Shown here: in pieces, positions 1 through 12,988 of the stretch
Numbering within the stretch: position 1 is the first letter of the stretch
How the letters are laid out: the number at the start of each line of letters is the position of its first letter
NCBI RefSeq assembly: GCF_905475395.1
Contig: NC_058339.1
Coordinates: 75,668,520 to 75,732,519 of the forward strand
Source of the DNA: Chrysoperla carnea
Taxonomy: Eukaryota; Arthropoda; Insecta; Neuroptera; Chrysopidae
DNA length: 64,000 nucleotides
Direction: 5' to 3'
The notes under the pieces: model-generated
Told to the model about the DNA's origin: nothing
Databases searched by the model: none
What the model saw: the letters and a program-made list of their open reading frames with translations, nothing else
Translations under genes and position numbers: made by a program

Positions 1-360
1 CATCCTCATATTTTTTATATTTATATTATAATATTAAGATACTTAACTGAAATCTGAACTTCAAACTCAGCTCACTACAAATTAATAAATAAGGTTGATT
101 CTTAATATTTTGCCTAGCGCCAAGAATGGTTAGAAATATCGAAAAAAATCATTTGAAAAGTTACTTAGGATGTCTTTTTATGTCCATATACCAATTTTTA
201 TGGCAAATTATTTTGGTTCACACTCATAATTAATTATTACAAGTTTATTGAAATATTTGAGTACATAACGGTATTAAATTATCAATTTATCCAGTTTTTA
301 CATTCCATAGCGCACTGTAAAATTAAAATTAAACTTTTTTAACTAGTGTGCTATAGAATG

Positions 361-910
361 TAAAAGCGAAAAATGTTGATTGCGTAGTTGAACATCTTAC
401 ACAGACGTTAAACTTGACTTAGGTTTCAAGTTAAATGAAAAGGTCATTCTACTCCATAACTGGTAATCGATAGATGAACACTTTAAATTAGAAAGTTGTT
501 ATTGATTAAAAATATTAACATTTTGTGTTCGAAATATTTTTCCGCAAACCGTACAGCTTAGGCAAAAGCGAACTGAAAATTTTCACCCAAAATTGTTTTT
601 TCGTATCAAAATTGTTATTTCATATAATTGTTTCTACGAAATCTAGACACTCATCGAAAAATGTTTGCAATAAATCCAATAAAAGTGGTTTGTTTCTCTA
701 TAAAGATAATTTTTGTTCAAATTGAATGAACAAACGCGCTAGCTAGAAGATACAAGATAGGTTTACAAAGAAATGATTCAAAGACAAAATATTAGCGTAT
801 TTATAAAGAACAACTTTGTAATTTAAAGCGTTCATCTAATGTTTGTCTGTTATGAATCAGATTGAGGTTTAATTTAACCTGAAAACTTAAATTCGTTGCT
901 GGTATAAGGT
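361..910 (-). mobile_element. foldback MITE family F1, copy 1 (diverged)
   Basis: It is the reverse complement of most of the copy at 28605-29299: AAAAATGTTGATTGCGTAG, ATCGATAGATGAACACTTTA, CCGCAAACCGTACAGCTTA and GAACAACTTTGTAATTTAAA are shared. The terminal CAGGGTG is lost. Any short open frame in it is part of the repeat. Confidence 0.7.
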
Positions 911-1583
911 CATTGGATAGACTGTTTTTTCGGCTTAATTACCTCAATTTGAAAGACTAATGTGGTTTTTTACATGAGGTTAAGGTCACATGATCGTGTT
1001 GGTTACTTAATTAAATAACCATCAAAAAATAAATAAAAAGAGCCCATAAAAACCTTTCACAAACACAGGTAACTAGATTAACCCAGATTAAATGGAATTA
1101 AAAAATTAAATATTTACTCTATGGTTTTATTATCCCTAAGGAATACAAGTTCCCCTGTAATCCTTGTTTTCAATGGTACAAACCACATCGTTTGTATTCG
1201 AACTAAAACGACTCTTAGTGAGTAAATTATTTACTACATATAAATTCGAGATGATGTATTTCTATTTAGCTTCCAGTGTTACAAATATTTAGTTTCAATG
1301 AAATACACATAGATGTCTCTCGCATGACATTTAACATGCTTAACAATACACTCCCACGCGATTCATTCTATAGACATAACAATAGATTCATCATTCATTT
1401 TATAGTATTGTGTACTTTATCTGGTTATACAAAGTGATTTAAAACAAGTGTAACTGTAGAAGCTTTTTCTTGACACCAAAATATTGTTCATATGAACAAG
1501 GGCCAGAAATCGAATACTGCCTCGAAAAGTTATACGATATCTCTAACAGTCTTGTTAAACAGGAGGAAATTGTTCGAAAACTA

Positions 1584-2051
1584 CTAGAAATAGAGGAAAT
1601 TTTTAGAAAACAAAAATATTTCTCATAAAAATACCAACAGTTTTTGTTCGAAACAGTCGGTATGTAAGCATTGAATAACTTTGAAAAAAGCAGCCGATTA
1701 CTGTATATGAGATATTTTTATTCAATTTGGTCCTCAGAAAATTATTTGGACAAGTTTTGAATACAACATCAATCAAGTGGCCGCCCATATAAGACAAATC
1801 AAACTGTGTCCTTTTTGCTGCGTTTTGGCACAACCAGTCAATTTTTAGGTATGCAATGCGTTTCATGAATCTCGTATGGATTCTCCGTTTCCCGAATGTG
1901 TTAATTTTGCTTATTAACGCCGCCATAGAGTGTAAAATGGACCTCGCCGGTCATCAAAATTTGCTTCCGAAAATCATGTACTAGAAATAGAGGAAATCTT
2001 TAGAAAACAAAAATATTTCTTTTAAAAATACCAACAGTTTTTGTTCGAAAC
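1584..2051 (+). repeat. 71-bp direct repeats flanking the transposase fragment
   Basis: 1584-1654 and 1981-2051 match over CTAGAAATAGAGGAAAT-TTTAGAAAAC and on to CAACAGTTTTTGTTCGAAAC with few differences. They lie on either side of the transposase remnant, suggesting a local duplication or long terminal repeat-like remnant. Confidence 0.8.
1603..1975 (-). pseudogene. DDE transposase fragment (Tc1/mariner-type), decayed
   Basis: Minus-strand pieces read LMTGEVHFTLYGGVNKQN and then NPYEIHE, then GGHLIDVVFKT near the C-terminus. Insect DDE_3-type transposases carry SDE-HF--GYVNKQN and a C-terminal GGH---VIF-T block. Most of the middle domain is missing, and stops and a frameshift separate the pieces. 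In this copy the catalytic Asp of SDE appears as Gly. Confidence 0.65.
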
Positions 2052-3149
2052 CTTTTTTCGGATACGAAGTATCCGAAATATTGGGTAAAATTTTTTAGGG
2101 CTGTAGCCTTGCAGGGAGCTATTTTCGGAATCACATTTATGTTAACTTTTTTTAAATATTTTCTTGTAGAAAAAAAGCTCCCTACAATTCCAGAGACTAG
2201 TCCCGGATAAGATAGTTAATATATGTTTTCTTTCTAAAAAATTAGGAAACCCTGAATAAAAGCGTGCGCGTTTACATTCGTTTTCTGCTGGAAAGAGTAC
2301 ATGTATACTGCCAGCTATGTTTGTATAATTCCCATCAAAAGTTGATAACAGTTGCAAAGCCTACGAATTTATGAACTCCATATAATTCGATAATTCCATC
2401 ATATCGAATTTTTTAGTGAGTAAGCAGTCCATGTACAATACATCCATGATCCATTCATTAATTTTTGATCTGCCAACCAAAGTAAACTATTCTAAACTGT
2501 TCCCTTCCCCATTATTGGTACGTGACAAGCATTTGTTTAGAACTAATGTATTTATGTGTAGTATTGTTACTGTTTATCCGCTTGTATGAATGACTCGACT
2601 CGCCTCGACTCGATTTATATTGTTACAAATTTTTTTTTAGTTGATCAGCACATTTAGTTTAGTAATTGTGTATTTCATAGCGGTAACATTTGTTCAGTGA
2701 TGATGCGAGTCGAGTACACATCGTGTGTGAGCTGCATAAATTGCTCCTTTTTTACCTCTCCATTTTCCTTTTACTCTCTCTGTAAATTTATCTAAAGGTT
2801 CATCTACACATCCAACTTTGACATTTGTCAATCGATTGAGTTGATTAGATATGTTTTTGAAACGTCAATTCCATACAATTTTAACCATGAATCGCTTCAC
2901 ATCGAAATAACGCGCCGAAATAATACCGCTGTACATCGAAAATATTCTTTCAATTGTGTACTCAACGTGCATATTTTGACGTTGACAACCTATTGCTCGT
3001 TTGTTGTCAAATTTTCGTTTATCAACGACCAAAGCGTTCCAATGAATTGATGTTAGCGGACAGGATGAGCGTGCCCAGAACTCAAAAGTGTCGTATCGTC
3101 ATCTAAAACAGTTGCTCGAATGGTTAACACTGAATCTCATTTTTAGAAG

Positions 3150-3440
3150 CAAATTCTGATGAACGTGTGATGTTCGCCATTTCACACCCTCTGGCTTTGG
3201 TAATTAGCAAAATTGCCGTTTTTTGTTAACGTAGAATCCACACGAGATCCACATAAAACTGTTCGGACCAAGGGCATATTTTGTTTTGGCCAATAAAGGT
3301 GGCCACTAGATTGATATTGTATTCAAAGACTAGTCCAAATAAATTGTAAAGGATCAAATTGAGTAAAAATAGCTCATAACACAGAAATCGGTTGTTTTTT
3401 TCAATATTTATAGTTATTCATTGTTTACATACAAGTTATT
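3150..3440 (+). pseudogene. second copy of the decayed DDE transposase fragment
   Basis: The plus strand parallels 1975-1603: KQILMN, GFGN-QNCRF, NPHEIH, GGH-IDIVFK and then KNSS-TEIGCFF-like sequence, with many stops. It shares the nucleotide segments AAGTGGCCGCC-like and GACCAAATTGAATAAAAAT-like with the first copy, in the opposite orientation. Confidence 0.6.
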
Positions 3441-4721
3441 CAATGTTTTCATATCGACTTAAAATATAATAAAAATCAGAAACACCCTATAATAAAAATC
3501 AGAAAATTCGAAATCCTGTTTTTTACTATGATTATTTTCTCATTGAGAATATCTTGGAGCTTAGTGAAGGTGTTGTGTATTTGAACCTTTAACATAAAGA
3601 ACATTTTATTCATAATACACCCCGCAGTCTCACTAAGAATTGATTAAATTTCCAAGCCCCACCAAAATACATTTCTGTACAATCGTATACACAGTATATA
3701 CAATTGTGCAAAACAGAGATGGTACAATACTACATGCTACATGCATTTAATAAGCTCGTTACCTCTTTGTTTGTGCTAATCGTGAGCAGGAAAACACTGT
3801 GATACATCCATAAAGCACAACGAAAGAAAGTATTCACATTGCTTGTGCTGCTCTCAGGCAACGTATTGTTAAGTTATTGTGTTTCGTTTTTAGCGATCCT
3901 TTTAAAAACATGCTTTCAGTATTAACAAAACCTCCCTTTAAAAGCATCCTGTTATAACGTGACGAATTATGCCGGGTCGGAACTGTTTTTAAAATTGAAA
4001 TTAATTGTGATATTTTGCAAAACATATCAAAATTGTGCTTTAGGAACTTTTTAAAAGCTTTTTTCTCATTAAGATGATAAGTGTGTGAATATTTTCTGTA
4101 AAAATCGGTTTTATTTGCTTATATATTTTCGAAGGTAAAAAATATTTCATCTCATTTTCATTTTTCATTGCTTTGTTGCAATTTTGTTTTTGTGCTTTGT
4201 GTAAAAAGCTCGTGCTACTTTTAAGATTTGTTTATGATAGAGAGTTCATTGTATTTTTTCTTGTTTTTGGTAATGCGCCAAATATGATGCGGTGGGGTTT
4301 GATTGATAATTGCATTTATATAGATAAGAAAATGTGTATTTTGGGTATAATTTGATTTAAATGGAACATTTTAAGAATAATTTTCAAATATATTCTTTTG
4401 TAATATTGATTCGCAATTTATCATGGATTATTAATGATAAATCGTTTATTTTTGACAACCAACAAATTTCATCGTTATTACCGTCGTTATAAGCGATATG
4501 TATATTTTTATTATAGTGAAAGTATGTGTACACATTTCGGTATTATTGCTGATTAATTCTAATACCGATTGGTAGCTATAACTGATATTCGAATAATAAG
4601 GTCCAAAATAAAGTTTATAATATTCAAAATATATATATACCCCTCCCCCCCTCGCGTGGGAAATTATGATTTATACTTCTTTTTTTTTTATTATTACCTA
4701 TCAGATCAAGAATTCAATTGC

Positions 4722-4805
4722 TTGCCCATTTTAAATTACAGCATATTCCAGAAAATAAATTTTTGTGTTTTTCTGGGATACGCTGTAATTTGAAAGTGGC
4801 AAACA
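4722..4805. repeat. hairpin-forming inverted repeat
   Basis: AAATTACAGCATATTCCAGAA pairs with TTCTGGGATACGCTGTAATTT inverted, leaving a loop of about 20 bases. It is probably the core of a small foldback MITE. Confidence 0.7.
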
Positions 4806-4849
4806 TCTAAAACCTTAGGATTTAAAAAACATAAGAACCGAAAAAAAAT

Positions 4850-4922
4850 TCTGTTATTATGTCCCATTTTTAAACACAAGGGAAAAATTATGTTATTATG
4901 TCCCATTTTTGAACGCAAGGGT
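4850..4922. repeat. short tandem duplication
   Basis: GTTATTATGTCCCATTTTTA and GTTATTATGTCCCATTTTTG, each followed by AAC-CAAGGG, form two units about 37 bases apart. Confidence 0.75.
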
Positions 4923-5956
4923 TAAAAACTTCAGAACCCAACCAACTCGTCTATTCTTCTTGGTCTATTTTTTCCGATTACCAAAACATGTCAATACAAT
5001 CAAAAAAATTATGTATCGGAAATTCCCACAGGGGTAGACACCAGTCCCCGCTCGGAGGCCCTCCTGAAACCGTTTTCAAGATTGTTTCATCCCAAATGAG
5101 GAAAGGTATCGGATTAATGGACCTGTCGAACTACTGAATATTCGGATAACTGAAATTCTACTCTTTTGATACGAATATATATAATATAAACGTTTTTCCC
5201 TTTAAAAAATAAAAGGAAAATTAAAAAATTAAATGAAATGGGTGATCCCGTATGTGAATGACACGACATTTGACTCAAAAAGCGCTTTATTTTGCTCCAT
5301 TATAAATACTATAAAAAATACTATAATACCACTTAAATAATTATTTAACACTTTATATTTATAAATATTGACCCCACGTTAAGGTACGTATTAACTGAGC
5401 GCTCGTTCTTCTGCCCCCTGTATTTCAAAAACGGTCCAACGTTCTTGTAAGCATAAATAATGAAATTTTAATGATAACATTTGCGAAGAAAAAATATTAT
5501 TTAAATACTTAAGATAATGAATGCTAAAAACAGTAATATTTTTTCCATTCATGGTATACTTTCTCATGGAATCACCCAATTGGTAAAGAAAATATTTCGT
5601 ATTTGATAAGAATTTTTGTAGGATCGAAAACTTAAAATACATGTTTTGTAAGTGTGAGTTATATGAAAAGTTGTATAATAATTTTTGATATTATATTACA
5701 TATAACAATAACAAAACCTTGAACTAACTCCATGAAAATAGAACATTTCGTGTGTTGTATGATCATGTATTCAAGATATTTTCAAATATCCTATTTTTAA
5801 TCTATATTCAAACTTTTACTTACCTTTCATGTTATTTATTATGTAATCACTTTATACTGTCTTCTTCATTGAAAAACTTTTATTATGGCGTTCGATTATT
5901 ATATTTTATTGCCAAGTTTCAAAATTTTTTGCAATACTTCTGATAAAACTTTAAAG

Positions 5957-6238
5957 CAGGCATGGGCTAGTTATTTTAAGTCGAAGTCACCATTGTTATA
6001 ACTTTTTCGTGTCTCTTTATCCAAGTTCGCATTGCTCATAGAGGTGGAAGCCAGACGGGTATACGACTCTTCTACCTATCTCAGTTTCTTTTATAGTAAT
6101 GAGATAGGTAGTAAAAAAATGTTGTCTCTCTGTCTTACTCGTATTTTTGGTTGTCACTGGTTAGGTTGTCACTGTCTTACTCGTATTTTAGATACAGAAG
6201 TATGAGAGACTTCTCTAAGCCACATTTGCCCATGCCTG
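5957..6238. mobile_element. hAT-type MITE with 8-bp target duplication
   Basis: Terminal inverted repeats CAGGCATGGGC / GCCCATGCCTG bound 282 bp, flanked on both sides by CTTTAAAG (5949-5956 and 6239-6246). An 8-bp duplication and CAGG termini are the hAT pattern. There is no coding capacity. Confidence 0.87.
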
Positions 6239-6246
6239 CTTTAAAG

Positions 6247-9060
6247 GTCTTATTTTTTACTTTTGATTGTATTGCTTCAATATCGTTGTATACCTTCAGA
6301 ATATTGGAAATCAGAATGACGTAAAAATTTGCGAAATATGCTCTCAGTTAATGAAATATAATTCCTTACACAAGTTTTTTTTAAATCGATAAAAATTTTC
6401 TTGTGATAGAGAAAACTGAAATTTTTGGAAATCCGATGACGTCACCGAGTCAAACCAAAAATTATTTGTTTGGTAAATATATCTTCATCTTGGAATTTCG
6501 CCAAACACCGGCTTTTTTGTTAAGGGGTAATTCTGGTCTAGAAGCCTAAATTGTAGGCATTTTTCCAACTAGGACTATAAAAAAATGAAAAACATTTATA
6601 TAGCCATTTTTTCATATGATATTTATTAATTGTAACAAAAAAATTAAAATTCTTCGAATTACAGACCGGGTAAAGTGGGGGCTACAAAAAAAAGCACGGC
6701 ATTCTGGTTGACACGATTCCAGCTCTTGTAGTGACCTGAAAAAAGAAGGACAATTTGAAAAATTGTTAATTAGTAAAGATTTCGCTATCGTCTGGACTTA
6801 TTCCAAAAAAAAAAGAAAAATAAAATAAAAATTCACAAATTGCGCCAAAATGGAAAAAAAAATTTTGTTTTGACCCCTTTTTTACAAAGATTAAAGATAT
6901 TTACAAAGAAGATTTCCACTAAATTTAAAACGAATCACTCGAAGGGAGAGATTTATTAAGAAGTTTTCCTCTAAATTTCAAACGAATCGGTCAAATAGAA
7001 TTGGAGATATTAGGTCAACGTCCCCGAAAAATGTAGTTTCAAGAAAATTGCGTATATTAGTTTGAGAGACAATTCCGGCAGAGTAATTCGGATTAATATT
7101 ACTCACTTTCGGTTAATCGAGGCTTCCAGCTTCATATCCATATAATGTCATGCAAAGTTATTTCTGATAACTTTCGCTATTTTGCTAAGCTTCGTTACCA
7201 GAAAATCCGCTGTATCTCCGAAATTAATTCGAATTTTGAAAAATTCGTCTAAGGATATATTCTTAAGGGTCTAACTTTTAAAAATATGTACAAAAGAAAA
7301 CGATTTCTTCAAATTTCTAAACTAGAATGAATACTGCCTTAAACCTTAAACAATTTAAGTTGAGTGAAATAATGAAATAAAACACTTTGTAAATTTATTT
7401 TGCAATTACATGGAGGTATGAACAAAGGACCACACAAATTCTGTTGACAAAAGCTAATTACAGAAATATACTCTCAATATCAAAAAAATTTAAACCAACT
7501 TTATTCAGAAATGATTAACTCTTTCTATCTCATTGAAATGAACATGCGCTTTTAAAAGAGGAATTTGTGATTCAACTTTGTCGATGTTGAGTATACATTA
7601 ATGCTATTTTCAAATATATGAGTTGTTTTTTTTCTATTTTTCCTGTTTTTCAAAGGTAACTTTTCATTAACTGATTCTGTTCATTTAAAGAGAGATATTT
7701 CTTTTGGCGTTGGTTCAAAAATGTTTCTCTATACAAGTTATTGAATTAAAATGTCACTACGTTATTTTTCTCTTTTTTTTTGGGTGGAAATGCAGTAGAC
7801 TAATACTAATGCAGTTTATATAAATCATGACGCAGTATTACAAGGGGTGGATTTATAATTATTTTTAGATGAATTATTTCTCATCATTTAAGAAAACGAA
7901 CAAAGTTTACCATCTTTTGAATATTGGCATGGACGTTTACATGGCATTAATTTTAAGGCAGAATACGTTTCAAATCTTTTTGATTCCGCAAATCGTCAAA
8001 AATGAGCCTTGATGATCGAGTAATAAGTAAATTCAATTGCAGACAATTTGCCGGGAAATGGTAGAACACTTTCGCATCGGAGCTCCAATTAATAATTTCT
8101 TTGTGAGAAATTATGCTTTTAAGATGACGCTAATTTTCGCTCAACCCTCATACGTAATAAAAAAGAGTCACTTAAATGCATTAGTCCATAGCTTTAAAAT
8201 TACTGAACCGATTTTGATGAAAAAATTATGGGACCACCTGGAGAATATTCCCTATCAAACAGTCAGTCGAATATAGGAGTTTTGGGTCAGTTAAAAAGAC
8301 GTGTATTTAGCCACTGGAAATAATTGAGGAGTTTAAATAATCTGCCGAACTTGCCCTTCAGCTTATCTACGTACTTGATATAATTTTAGTAAAGCTAAAG
8401 CAAACTGGTTGACCCTGATAGGGATGATATATTACATATAAACCGGGAATATGTAGTTGCATCTTACTATTTTAAAACTACTAATTACCTTGAAACTTTT
8501 ACTACATCCAGTTTTTATTTCTATTTTCTGTATGTAATTTCATAAAAGTCATTTGAAATACAGAGTGATTTTAAATAATTGAAACCATAAAAAATGATTC
8601 AAAAATTTATTAAAAGTTATTTACCTTTTTTTTAAAATGAATCATTATTCATATCTGGTTTTTTAGTACCAAAGTACCAAATATTCCCAATACTGAAATG
8701 AAATCGTTCATATAATTTTTGCTATATTAAGACGCTGAGAAATGTCAATTTTAAAAGCAAAGATTATATCCCACACTTCCTTTGTTTTGACTTACGTCCC
8801 CCCTTTTTTTGTTCACAATTTCATGGGTTTTATTATTTTGATACGGAACCATAATTTTTTGAAAATTAAATAGTCTATGTTACTTGCTGATAATGTAGCA
8901 TTCTATAGGTTAAATAATTTTTAAAATCGGTTTAGTAGAAGATCCAAAATGACAGATTTTTTTTCCCTTTTTACCACCTTAGGAGTTAAATTTTCAAAAA
9001 TCCGATCGACATGGCGAAATGAGTAACTGTGGTAAATTTCCAGTCAATCGGTTTTAGATA
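6247..9060. other. gene-free stretch, no feature recognised
   Basis: Only short AT-rich open frames occur, the longest being 79 codons at 8037-8276 without recognisable similarity. Text such as GCACGGCATTCTGGTTGACA near 6700 looks repeat-like, but no boundaries were found. Confidence 0.6.
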
Positions 9061-9368
9061 CAGGGTGGACCAAAAAATAACAAACAAAAGTTGCAAAGTT
9101 TGATGGGGAGCATCATGTTCTGACATCAGATTTTATCTAGTTTTCCAGGTTGATGTTAGTTTTTTGATGAGGATTAATTCTTTAAGGTGTAATTCTATCC
9201 CTTCATTTGGGATGTAAATGAACTATTAAAGCAACCTGGGGAACTTGATCTAATCTGATTTCAGAATATGATCCCCATCAAACTTTGTAGCTTTTATTTA
9301 ATTTATTTTTTGATTGGTTAACTACAAAAAGAGCTATTCTCCATGATTGACTAAAATGATCCAGCCTG
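9061..9368. mobile_element. TA-flanked foldback MITE
   Basis: CAGGGTGGACCA and, inverted, CAGGCTGGATCA bound 308 bp with TA on each side. The halves pair: ACAAAGTTTGATGGGGATCA inverted matches CAAAGTTTGATGGGGAGCAT. A short relative (CTATTAAAGCAACCTGAAGA) lies at 34740-34850. Confidence 0.78.
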
Positions 9369-9438
9369 TATATATTTAGATTGTTATTATATATTATCAT
9401 TTCATAATTAGGCAATACTGTACTCTCAATGGGGATTA

Positions 9439-10558
9439 AACAAGTGAAAACAAACAATTGACTAAGTTAATTGTTGAATTACCATGTATAGACAGTGTTG
9501 ATTACTATCACATAACACATATACCTATACATGTCATACATACATAACTGATTATCCCATATTAATACATACTATAAAATTTGCATCTAATGTGTGCTCT
9601 CGTGAGTAAACAGTGATGTTTACAAAAAAATGTTTCAAACAAAAGTTAATCGTTTATTTTTTTATAAGGAACCTTTTTTACATTTAAGGTAGTACCTACA
9701 CGAAAGTGATATTTCAAGAATTTCTCAAAACTCAGAATATAAAATATTTAATTCATAATACACATGCTGTTAAAATTAGAAGATGATTTACCATGTCATA
9801 CATGAGATATTAGCAATTAAAAGTGACGCAATTTGTACGTGTACATGGGAGAAGCGTATAAAAATACACAAATTTACAAATATTATATTTATTTATCAAT
9901 GAATGACGTTCACCATCTCTATGAAAAACTAATATAATGTAGAATACTATATTTAGAAAATATATAAAAAAAAATAAAAATTATTTACCATATAGTTTCG
10001 ATAAAAAACTTAAATAAATTACTCGTTTTAGCGATGTTTTTTTGTTTAGAGGATATAAAAACTAATGTTAAAGGTATATATCATAGTGTGTGTGTGTATA
10101 CGTATAGGAGATATAATGGTGAGTAACTACAGTCTTGTGAAAATAATATATGGTATATGTATAATAGTCATAGCACAGTTAATGCGCTGAATGATAGTAT
10201 TAGTCCAAAACTTTTTGACTGGACTGTCGCGGAGGAACTACCTTAAACTTTCGTTCTATCTCTAACGGTTTACAAGATGAGTCCTACGGACCCAAGATCC
10301 AATTGACTAATGTTGATCATTTACGAAGACCTCACTTTTTACGTCCTGAGTGCGCTGTAAAAATTTCAGCTTGATATATTTTTTCGTTTTGGAGTTATCG
10401 TGTTCACAGACGGACGGACGGACAACTGAAAATGGACTAATTAGATGATTCTATTAACACCTATACCAAAATTTTGTTCGTAGCATCAATATTTTTAAGC
10501 ATTACAAACTTGGGACTAAACTTAACATACTATGTATATTTCATATATACATGGTATA
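9439..10558 (-). mobile_element. dispersed repeat family F2, copy 1 (host of nested MITE)
   Basis: On the minus strand it starts TACCATGTATATATGAAATA and contains GTCCCAAGTTTGTAATGCTT. It continues with CTCAAAACGAAAAA-like and TCTTGTAAACCGTTAGAGAT segments and ends TCAATTGTTTGTTTTCACTT. It is split by the TTAA MITE at 9688-10242. The class is unknown: it has no clear inverted ends and no coding potential. Confidence 0.75.
9688..10242. mobile_element. TTAA-flanked MITE (piggyBac-type target) nested in repeat F2
   Basis: The ends GGTAGTACC and GGAACTACC (as GGTAGTTCC inverted) are flanked by TTAA at 9684-9687 and 10243-10246. The F2 fragment at 53085-53214 shows the empty site ACATTTAAATTTTTGTTC, which proves precise insertion with TTAA duplication. 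Confidence 0.82.
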
Positions 10559-11136
10559 AAAAAATAGAAAGAAGCGAAAAAACTACAAACTTCGAGATAA
10601 AATTGTTTTAACTTTACTCAAAAAAGCTCATAAAAAGTTCATATGGCTGTCTCAAAAAAAAATTTTTTTTAAATAACTTCGTACAATTTTTAATAACAAA
10701 TGTTATTGTAATTTTTATAATAATTGCATGGCATGATAATAATTCTCGTGTGTTATAAAAATTTGTAACTTCACTATCGTAAACTAGTATATACAATGCA
10801 ATTGTAAGTAATTTATTTTGTATGAGTCATTTTAAATAGTTATTAATATTAATTCATAAATAGGGGAGTACAAGACTTGTCTGATAGAAATGCTTTTAAA
10901 TACTCTTTATATTTGTTCTTTTTAAAAAAAATACTCTATTTAACTTTATAATATTATTGTTACATGATTAAATAAACTACCGATTAAAATATTAAGGGCT
11001 TAGAGGTACAAGGCGCCATTTATAAATCATACAAGTCACGATATATATATATACAATGTCTTAGGAAAAAGTTATTGAGGTGATTGTTTTATCAATTCAT
11101 AAATCGATGAAAAGTTGTACATTTGGAAAAGATTCG

Positions 11137-11160
11137 ATTATTATTATTATTATTATTATT
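11137..11160 (+). repeat. ATT microsatellite
   Basis: Eight perfect ATT units. Confidence 0.9.
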
Positions 11161-11201
11161 AACTATTATAAAAACTCTTTTTGTTGTTTAAAATTTATTA
11201 A

Positions 11202-11390
11202 GGATGTATAAGCACGGTAGTGGGGATACAAATTAAAAAATTTATATTTTCAATTTTGATAGTGAATTATGTTATAACTTGACAATATAAGACGAAAAGT
11301 AAGAATTAAAATTTTCGATATCTGGCGTAATTTTCAAAATATTGAAAATAGAAAATTTTCTTTAATATGGAATATTCATATGGAAGTAAC
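11202..11390. mobile_element. partial copy of the TTAA MITE family
   Basis: It starts after TTAA (11198-11201) with GGATGTATAAGCACGGTAG and shares the internal TTATAACTTGACAATATA-like segment with 13685-13907 in the opposite orientation. No matching right end is found. Confidence 0.6.
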
Positions 11391-12679
11391 AGATAAAATC
11401 TTAAATTAATCTCAAAATACCAAGTAAAAGAGTACCATCGAATTTCCACAGCATGTTCCAGCATATTCCAATAAAAATTTCAATAAGAACACATCCTATA
11501 AATAAATAGCAGTTATTATTTTTTGAATTTTGTTTTAAGTTTCACCCTTTAATCATCAAATATAAATTAAATTTTATATTAACTTTTTGAATTTCGTTTA
11601 GATTCGATGGAAAGAACAAATCGACTCCCTCCAAAACAAAAAACCTGAATATATCTTAATATTTGTAAACTGAATCCTAAAAAAGATAAAACACTTAAGA
11701 ATTTCAAGTGAATGTCATATTAATTAATACTTAAATCGTGCTTATTATCATGTGTTTTGCAAATAATAAATCATGATAAGTGTTCTCCAAAACTGCGAGA
11801 GGGTAGGGCGGAACAGAAGAAGGGAATTTGATAAAAATGTTTAAAAAATTTTTATTATAAAATTATGATGGATTAACCCAAATATATTACCTTGTCACGT
11901 TTTAATGCCATGTTTTTTTCATAAAAATTTAGATCATGATTTCAATATAAGAAAAAGATTAATTAATTTATATTTTGTTATTTTGTATATTATTTTCCCA
12001 TGAGAAAAGTACAATTTTTTTAAGTGGTCAAACCCTTACGATTAAGCGCATTTACTTAACTTGTTTTAAAATGAATGTTCAATCTTGAAAAACTAATTAT
12101 ACTTTCGAGCAATTAATATCACCAGTTTGCAACTTTTAGTTTATTTATATTAATTTTTATTAATTGAATTTATATTAGGTTTTTGGAAGTACATACTATC
12201 TATATTATAATACATAATTAAAATAATAAAAAATAATTTTATTATTAGTGTATGAGTTTTTTATTCGATCTCAAAATTTTTCGATCTTACGTTCTTTCTC
12301 AAGGCATTCAATCTTAATTAATTTTTATTTAAAGCGTTCCCAAAATATTTTTTTAAAAAAGCTCAAAAAAGAATTTAAAAATTTTTCCTGAATCTATTTT
12401 GAGTATTCTGGTACATAACGAACATAACTCGTTCTAAGTTGGAGAGCTTGCTTTTTTAGTCTCAAATATAAAGGATGTTTCTTTTTCGATTTAAATTGAC
12501 ATGTAACAAAATATTTGCTATTTGTGTCAGAATAATCTCTCGTAAAGCAGATGCTGCTACTTAATCTCCTAGATGATGCGAAACGCATGTTTACTTTTTT
12601 CTTTTAAATATTTGAAGGCAAAGATCTACGGTAATGATTTTCAAAGAAAAAGTTTCCGTCTTAGATCGTCAAGGTACAA

Positions 12680-12988
12680 TAATAAATAATAATAATGGGG
12701 TTTAACCTCCGTTTCCCTGACATATTCGCCTATAACAAAGCCCACCCACATCATTATTTGTTAATCTTTATTTATTTTAACTTCATACATGTTTACAATT
12801 ACAATTTGATGTGGGTGGATTCGGTTGCTTCGTTCTTATCCAAGCGACGACAATGTGATCAATTCTACCGCCCCCATGATTATTATTATTTTAATTGTTC
12901 ACACTGCCGCTGCCTGTGTGCACGCAACCTAAGTCTAAATAGACGACCGGTCTAAGTCTAAGGCCTTAGACCGCTCGGCTATTTAGGC
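12680..12988 (-). mobile_element. tRNA-derived SINE with 14-bp target duplication
   Basis: On the minus strand the 5' end reads GCCTAAATAGCCGAGCGGTC; TAGCCGAGCGG is a tRNA-type A box (Leu/Ser-like D arm). The 309-bp body ends in an ATT-rich 3' tail at 12680-12700. It is flanked by perfect direct repeats TCGTCAAGGTACAA at 12666-12679 and 12989-13002. A head derived from tRNA, a simple-sequence tail and a target duplication together define a SINE. The B box is less clear. Confidence 0.82.

Noticed and set aside
525..725. 66-codon open frame, and similar ones at 28945-29139
   Set aside because: Both fall in copies of the F1 foldback repeat, which has no conserved coding frame between copies.
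8037..8276. 79-codon open frame on the plus strand
   Set aside because: No domain, no flanking exons and no start context. It is within chance expectation for this length of sequence.
12695..12955. 86-codon open frame on the plus strand
   Set aside because: It lies entirely within the SINE and is antisense to it.
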